Below are positions 59,583-64,000 of a stretch of 64,000 nt of DNA, piece after piece. Source of the stretch: Myxococcales bacterium (GTDB lineage: Bacteria > Myxococcota_A > Polyangia > Fen-1088); NCBI GenBank assembly GCA_022184915.1, contig JAGTJU010000001.1:558001-622000 (forward strand), read 5' to 3'. A program made the position numbers and the translations under genes. Position 1 is the stretch's first letter. Every line of letters begins with the position of its first letter. Below the pieces are notes generated by a model. It saw nothing but the letters and a program-made list of their open reading frames with translations. It searched no databases and was not told the DNA's origin.

Positions 59583-60782
59583 TTAGAGGGCACGGCTGGC
59601 CACGGTGGGGGGAACGCGGGCGGCCCGGAGTGCAGGCACGAGGGTGGCGAGCAGACCGTCGATGTAAAACAGCGCGGCCGTGAAGGCGAACTGTTTCCAG
59701 GTGACCCGCACACCCGGGAACATGTCGTTGAAGGAGAAATAGTAGCTGAGGCTAATGAGCAGGCCGAGGATACAGCCCAAAGAGACCGCCAGGGCGTTTT
59801 CGACCAAGAACAAACGGACGACGTCGTAAGGGGTGGCGCCGAGAGCCCGGCGGATACCCACTTGTCTGCGGCGCTGAGCCACCAGGAAGGCTGTGATGGC
59901 GAGGCTTCCGATGAGCGCCACCGCCGCGAGCACCACGGCGATGATGCCGAGGGTGATGAGCAAGCCGCGCGAAACTTGCACGTGTCGGGCGGCGGACAGG
60001 TCGTAGGGCCTGACGTCGTAGGCGCGCTCGGGATCCAGTGCCCTCAACGCTGTCCGCAGGCGTTCGGTGACGGCATCCCGGGCACCGGGTTGGGTGCGCA
60101 CCAGGAAGCGTGTGCCTCGCTCGTTCGTGGGCGGCCGGAGCCTCAGGACGATGCGCTCTGCGTTCGCGAGAAACGGGATCACGAGGGCAACGTCTCGAAA
60201 CACACCCACGACACGGGCGGGGCTTTGGCTGTCTGCCATCCACAACGCATGGCCGACGGCCGAGCCCGTGGACGAGAGGTCCGCGGCCAGGCTCTCGCTG
60301 ACGGCGACCTCTTCTTCCGTGGCCGTGTCATGCGGGGCGCGTCCTGCCGCGAATCTGAGACCCAGTACCTGTGGCAGCGCGGGCGAGCCATCAATCACCC
60401 ACCCGTTGTTCCCCGAGGCTGCGGAACCCGGATGTGGTGTGGGCCCGAGCGGCAGGCCGCTGCGCCATCGGCGATCGAAGACGTCGGATGAGATCGTCGC
60501 CACCTGCAGGACGCCGGGCAGAGAGAGCATGGCACCCTGTTCGTCCTGGGCGCGACGATCGGCTGAGTCCAGGGGCTCGGCGGCTCCGAGGCTCGCCACC
60601 GAGATGAGCTCGCTCGTGGGAAACCCCGGGTCGGCCGTGCCGCGGGACCGATACCACGTGCCCACCCAAATCAAGATCGAAACCACGGCGAAGCCCAAGG
60701 CCACCTCCAGGATCACCAGGAGAAAGGCAGAGCGTTGCCGGGACGCTGCGCGCAGGATCGGTCCAAACTCTGGCGGTCTCAC
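59583..60782 (-). CDS. ABC transporter permease (MacB/FtsX type)
   Basis: This permease has about 399 aa, with one N-terminal helix (FLLVILEVALGFAVVSILIW), a large periplasmic MacB_PCD-like domain, and three C-terminal helices of the FtsX fold (LLITLGIIAVVLAAVALIGS, FLVENALAVSLGCILGLLIS). VGIRRALGATPYDVVRLF is the coupling-helix region. GTG 60782 is chosen because it overlaps the upstream permease stop as GTGA. It forms a heterodimeric exporter with the neighbouring permease and ATPase. Confidence 0.87.
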   Translation of the reverse strand: MRPPEFGPILRAASRQRSAFLLVILEVALGFAVVSILIWVGTWYRSRGTADPGFPTSELISVASLGAAEPLDSADRRAQDEQGAMLSLPGVLQVATISSDVFDRRWRSGLPLGPTPHPGSAASGNNGWVIDGSPALPQVLGLRFAAGRAPHDTATEEEVAVSESLAADLSSTGSAVGHALWMADSQSPARVVGVFRDVALVIPFLANAERIVLRLRPPTNERGTRFLVRTQPGARDAVTERLRTALRALDPERAYDVRPYDLSAARHVQVSRGLLITLGIIAVVLAAVALIGSLAITAFLVAQRRRQVGIRRALGATPYDVVRLFLVENALAVSLGCILGLLISLSYYFSFNDMFPGVRVTWKQFAFTAALFYIDGLLATLVPALRAARVPPTVASRAL

Positions 60783-62077
60783 GAAGCCCTCGCGAGGTAC
60801 GTGGTGGGCGGGGTGCGAGCCACCCGCCACGCGGGGTAGACCCCGGCAATCAGGCCCAAGCCCATGGTGGGAAGGGTGGCCACCAGCACGAGATCCCAGG
60901 TCATGACGAGGGGGATGTCATTCGTGAGCTTTCTTGCGTTGAAAAACCCGAGCAAGAGCTGCGTGAGCGGCAAGGTCAGCGCAGACCCGGCGGCGGCCAC
61001 GAAGGCGGCCTCCAGCATGGTGCGTACGAAGAGGGACGCACGAGACGCTCCGAGAGCCCTGTGGACGCCGTTTTCGCGATGACGTGCCGCCGCTTTCGCA
61101 AGGAGCAGCCGCGCGACGCTGAAGGCGCCCGTGGCGATGACGAGCAGGCAGGTGAGCACGAAGAAGTCCGCCGCGCTGGGGGGCATGGGGTAGAGGGCGA
61201 CGTGCGTGGCGACGTCCCGCACTGCGAACCGCGTTCCCGCTTCCGCAACCAGCGCCAGACGAGCGTTCACGTCCTTCTCTACCGCCGGCGCGTCCTCGGG
61301 TCGCAGAGCGAGCCAGACCGTCACGAAGGGCGATTGCGAGCCGAGGAGCGCTGCAAACTCCCGCCCGCGGGGAGCGAGGTTCACTTCGTACTCGGGTCTC
61401 ACCGCCAGCGCGTCCACCAGCGACAGGGGCACGAGCAGCCTTTCTTCGTCGGCACCGCCGGCGGAAAGATCCCAATCGGGAAGATAGGGCTGGGGTGTGG
61501 CGAGCACCCCGACCACGCGGAAGCTTCGACCTTCGACCTGCAGGGTACGGCCCACGCTGTTTTCGCCCTGGAACAACTCCTCGTTGAGAGCCCTCGACAA
61601 AACCACCACGCGGGCCTGGGTGCGCTCGTCGGTGTCGCTCCACGCGCCGCCCCACGCGAAGTCACGCGGAAAGAGCTGAAACAACGTGCGGTCGACGAAG
61701 CGTCCCGGCGCACGGTCGACCAGCGGGGGCGCGCCCTCTGCGCCTACCAAAAAGTGGCCCCGGTAGTTGCCCGATACGCGGGGGCCCAAGTCTTCCTGCA
61801 AGGCGCGAAACTCGGGCCAGCTGAGCTTCAACGTTTGGCGCCGCCAATCACCGGCCACGAAGGGACCTCCCGAAAGGGCGGTCCCCGGCCGCAGGGCATC
61901 CACCACATGGGCTTCTCGTGACCACTCCGGGTGCCGCTCGTGCAGGCGCAGGTAGTGGGCCAAGGAAGCGGCCCAGATGGAGGACGCCAGCGCCAGGCAC
62001 ACAATCATCGCCAGCGAAAACGAGCGGTCCCGCTGAAAGCTGCGGAACGCGAGGCGCAGGTGATAGCCAAGTAGCAC
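60779..62077 (-). CDS. ABC transporter permease (MacB/FtsX type)
   Basis: This 432-aa permease has the layout of its neighbour: N-terminal helix (FSLAMIVCLALASSIWAASL), periplasmic domain with VVLSRALNEELFQGENSVGR and VEGRSFRVVGVLATPQPY, and three C-terminal FtsX helices (FFVLTCLLVIATGAFSVARL). The coupling region reads NGVHRALGASRASLFVRT. It starts 14 bp after the ATPase and overlaps the second permease by 4 bp. Such tandem permeases export peptides, antibiotics or lipoproteins, or act as mechanical signal transducers. Confidence 0.87.
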   Translation of the reverse strand: MLLGYHLRLAFRSFQRDRSFSLAMIVCLALASSIWAASLAHYLRLHERHPEWSREAHVVDALRPGTALSGGPFVAGDWRRQTLKLSWPEFRALQEDLGPRVSGNYRGHFLVGAEGAPPLVDRAPGRFVDRTLFQLFPRDFAWGGAWSDTDERTQARVVVLSRALNEELFQGENSVGRTLQVEGRSFRVVGVLATPQPYLPDWDLSAGGADEERLLVPLSLVDALAVRPEYEVNLAPRGREFAALLGSQSPFVTVWLALRPEDAPAVEKDVNARLALVAEAGTRFAVRDVATHVALYPMPPSAADFFVLTCLLVIATGAFSVARLLLAKAAARHRENGVHRALGASRASLFVRTMLEAAFVAAAGSALTLPLTQLLLGFFNARKLTNDIPLVMTWDLVLVATLPTMGLGLIAGVYPAWRVARTPPTTYLARAS

Positions 62078-62091
62078 GACAGGGGCTCGCG

Positions 62092-62865
62092 TCAGGAGGA
62101 CGGCTCAGGTTCTCGCATCAAGGTCGGAAGGACCAACGACGAGGACGTAGGGCTGGCCAAAGGGGGGGGCCGCTGTGGGTCGATGACCCGCCCATCGAGG
62201 ATGTGTAGCTTGCGGTGGGCGCGAGATGCGATGGCGTGATCGTGTGTGACCATCACGATGGTGGTGCCGGCCTCGACGTTGATCTGCTCGAGCAGCTCCA
62301 AGATGCGCCGCGCGGAGACGGAATCCAGGTTCCCCGTGGGCTCGTCCGCCAGCAGCAAACGGGGCTGTCCCACGAGCGCCCGCGCGATGGCCACCCGTTG
62401 TTGCTGCCCACCGGACAGCTGCGAGGGCAGGTGGCGCATGCGGGCCACGAGTCCCATCTCGACCAAGATCTTCTCGACCCGTTCGGCCCGCTCCCGAGCG
62501 GGCAGGCCCCGGTAACGCAAAGGCACCTCCACGTTATCGAAGACGTCGAGATCGGGGATGAGGTTGAAGCTTTGAAAGATGAAGCCGATCTTCTCGTTGC
62601 GCAGCCGGGTACGGCGGCGATCCGAGAGGTGGCTTGCGTCTTCACCCTCGAGCAGGAAGGTGCCGCTGTCGAAGGTGTCGAGCAGCCCCGCCACGTTCAA
62701 GAAGGTCGTTTTGCCCGATCCTGACGGGCCCATGACGGCCACGAACTCCCCCGCGGCGACTTTCACGGACAGGTCCGAGAGCGCTTCGGTTTCCACCAGC
62801 CCCGCGCGGTACACCTTGCGGACGTTCTGCAGGTCGATCATGGGCGGCAGGGCTGAAATCGGCAC
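62092..62865 (-). CDS. ABC transporter ATPase (MacB/LolD type)
   Basis: This 257-aa nucleotide-binding protein has Walker A GPSGSGKTT, Q-loop FIFQSFNLIPDLDVFDN, signature LSGGQQQRV, Walker B LLLADEPTGNLD and the switch His in MVTHDHAI. The Q-loop and LDS after the D-loop are typical of the MacB/LolD group. ATG 62841 (MIDLQNVRKVY) is an alternative start nearer the core. It powers the two FtsX-type permeases downstream. Confidence 0.95.
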   Translation of the reverse strand: MPISALPPMIDLQNVRKVYRAGLVETEALSDLSVKVAAGEFVAVMGPSGSGKTTFLNVAGLLDTFDSGTFLLEGEDASHLSDRRRTRLRNEKIGFIFQSFNLIPDLDVFDNVEVPLRYRGLPARERAERVEKILVEMGLVARMRHLPSQLSGGQQQRVAIARALVGQPRLLLADEPTGNLDSVSARRILELLEQINVEAGTTIVMVTHDHAIASRAHRKLHILDGRVIDPQRPPPLASPTSSSLVLPTLMREPEPSS

Positions 62866-62926
62866 GTGGCCTTCAGATTAGCGCAGGCCCGGGCTCCGCC
62901 CCAGCCCCGGTCCGGGCCTTTGCGCT

Positions 62927-64000
62927 TCACGCGGATTGCTCCTGGTTTTCGAGGTCGGCCGGCGCGGGCAGCCGGTTTACCAGCCGGACCACCCGCACCT
63001 TGAGCTTCGCGAAGCGAGCCCCGGCATCGTCCAGGAGGGAATATGTCACCGGGGTGGCCAGCAGCGTGAGCAGCAGGGAGAGCACCTGCCCCCCCACGAT
63101 CACGCCCGCCGTGGCCTGGTTGAAGCCGGCGCCGATGCCCGTGGCCACGGCCAGGGGGATCATGCCTGCGACGAAGGCCAAGGTGGTCATGAGGATGGGT
63201 CGGAGCCGGTCGCGGTTGGCTTGCAGGATCGCGGGCAGCCGCTCCATGCCCTGTTCCCGCAGCTTGTTGGTGTGATCGATCTGCAAAATGGCGTTCTTTT
63301 TCACCACCGCGAAGAGGACCAGGATGCCCAGCATCGACTGAATGTTGAGCGACTGCCCCAACATCAGCAACGAGACCAAGGCGAAGGGCAGGGTGAGGGG
63401 AAGGGCCATCAAGATGGTGAGGGGGTGCACCCACGACTCGAACTGCGCGGCCAAAACCAGGTACATGAAGACGATCGACAGCACGAACGCGAGCAAAAAC
63501 GCTTTGCCCGCCTTGGCCATCTCTTTCGAGCGACCCAGAGGGCCCGCGGTGTAGCCCGCGGGCAGCGCGAGCGCGGCGATGCCTGCCTTGACGCCGTCGA
63601 GCACGTCGCCTTCCGCGAACCCGGGCGCCACGTTGGCCGAGAGCACCACCTGCCGGCGGCGGTTGAGGCGGTTGATCTGGGCAGGGCCTTTGCCTTCTTC
63701 AAGGCTCACCACGTCGGTGAGCGGCACCGCACCGAGGCGCACGGACGGCACCGTCACCAAAGACAAAGCCCGCGCGTCCATGCGGTACGCCCGTTCGGCC
63801 CGGGTGTGAATCTCGTAGGATTGACCCGCCTCCTCGTAGGTGGACACCTTCACGTCGCCCATGAGGAGCTGCAAGGTGGTGGCGATGTCGGCTACGGACA
63901 CCCCCAGGTCGGCGGCCCGGTTGCGATCGATGAGCACACCCACCTCGGGCTTTCCGCCCACGAGCGACGATTTGACGTCCACCGCGCCCGGGACCTGCTT
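62927..64000 (-). CDS. RND-family efflux transporter, C-terminal part
   Basis: The frame is open to the right edge, so the N-terminal half or more is missing. The visible 358 residues contain the second periplasmic docking/porter region (RNRAADLGVSVADIATTLQ, YEEAGQSYEIHTRAERAYR). The C-terminal helices carry the HAE1/AcrB signatures QFESWVHPLTILMALPLTLP, KKNAILQIDHTNKLREQGM and RPILMTTLAFVAGMIPLAVA. It is an inner-membrane proton-driven pump. The 61-bp gap to the ABC ATPase suggests one operon that combines RND and ABC export with its own regulators. Confidence 0.92.
   Translation of the reverse strand, partial: KQVPGAVDVKSSLVGGKPEVGVLIDRNRAADLGVSVADIATTLQLLMGDVKVSTYEEAGQSYEIHTRAERAYRMDARALSLVTVPSVRLGAVPLTDVVSLEEGKGPAQINRLNRRRQVVLSANVAPGFAEGDVLDGVKAGIAALALPAGYTAGPLGRSKEMAKAGKAFLLAFVLSIVFMYLVLAAQFESWVHPLTILMALPLTLPFALVSLLMLGQSLNIQSMLGILVLFAVVKKNAILQIDHTNKLREQGMERLPAILQANRDRLRPILMTTLAFVAGMIPLAVATGIGAGFNQATAGVIVGGQVLSLLLTLLATPVTYSLLDDAGARFAKLKVRVVRLVNRLPAPADLENQEQSA

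Overview
The window is high-GC DNA that looks like a member of the Myxococcota, most likely a Polyangia-type myxobacterium. The evidence is the number of lipoproteins with long Gly/Ser tethers behind the lipobox, two DUF1592/DUF1552 gene pairs, a TPR/PEGA-type protein, propeller-sensor histidine kinases, and an integrase fragment of the kind common in myxobacteria. This placement comes from gene content only; no rRNA or other marker gene lies in the window.

Region 1 (1-12 kb) is metabolic. It opens with the 5' end of an amidohydrolase-like lipoprotein, then a PdxA2/DUF1537-kinase pair for four-carbon sugar acids. Next come an FG-GAP lipoprotein, a glucose/sorbosone-dehydrogenase-type propeller fused to c-type cytochrome domains, and a TolB-like lipoprotein. 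An operon of a lactate/glycolate permease (frameshifted here) and malate synthase G follows, consistent with glycolate or glyoxylate use. Region 2 (12-19 kb) has a NarL-type regulator, a GH106-like glycoside hydrolase and a large propeller-sensor histidine kinase, then a small VOC protein. Region 3 (19-31 kb) is a run of exported proteins: an esterase, a two-domain lipoprotein, a PEGA-like protein, a lipoprotein with twelve six-cysteine modules, a DUF1592/DUF1552 pair, and a frameshifted BNR-type lipoprotein.

Region 4 (31.6-36.0 kb) is a small, decayed genomic island at tRNA-Ala(CGC). The complete tRNA and the 3' end of an integrase are at one end. A 40-bp copy of the tRNA 3' half, in the same orientation, is at the other. 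Between them are an IS3-family element and several accessory genes, some broken. Region 5 (36-38.8 kb) holds a conserved hypothetical gene, tlyA and a UDP-glucuronate 4-epimerase-like gene.

Region 6 (38.9-48.1 kb) is the most novel part. A tightly coupled three-gene operon (429, 1220 and 385 aa) ends in a membrane-anchored ankyrin protein. It converges on a second set of unrecognised genes: a broken peptidoglycan-binding-domain gene, a 340-aa protein and two small membrane-anchored proteins. The layout suggests polymorphic toxin or effector loci with their immunity proteins, but no catalytic motif proves it. The block sits between the epimerase and UDP-glucose dehydrogenase genes, which act in consecutive steps of UDP-uronic-acid synthesis.

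Region 7 (48.1-64 kb) has ugd, a nucleotidyltransferase with an altered metal motif, and a second DUF1552/DUF1592 pair. It ends in a compact eight-gene minus-strand run: RND transporter, ABC ATPase, two FtsX-type permeases, a sigma-54 activator with its kinase, and a propeller-sensor kinase with a NarL-type regulator. The run continues past the right edge of the window.

One caution applies to the whole window. Five genes carry frameshifts (six sites) that single-base length errors would explain, mostly in short homopolymers, so some apparent pseudogenes may be assembly errors.
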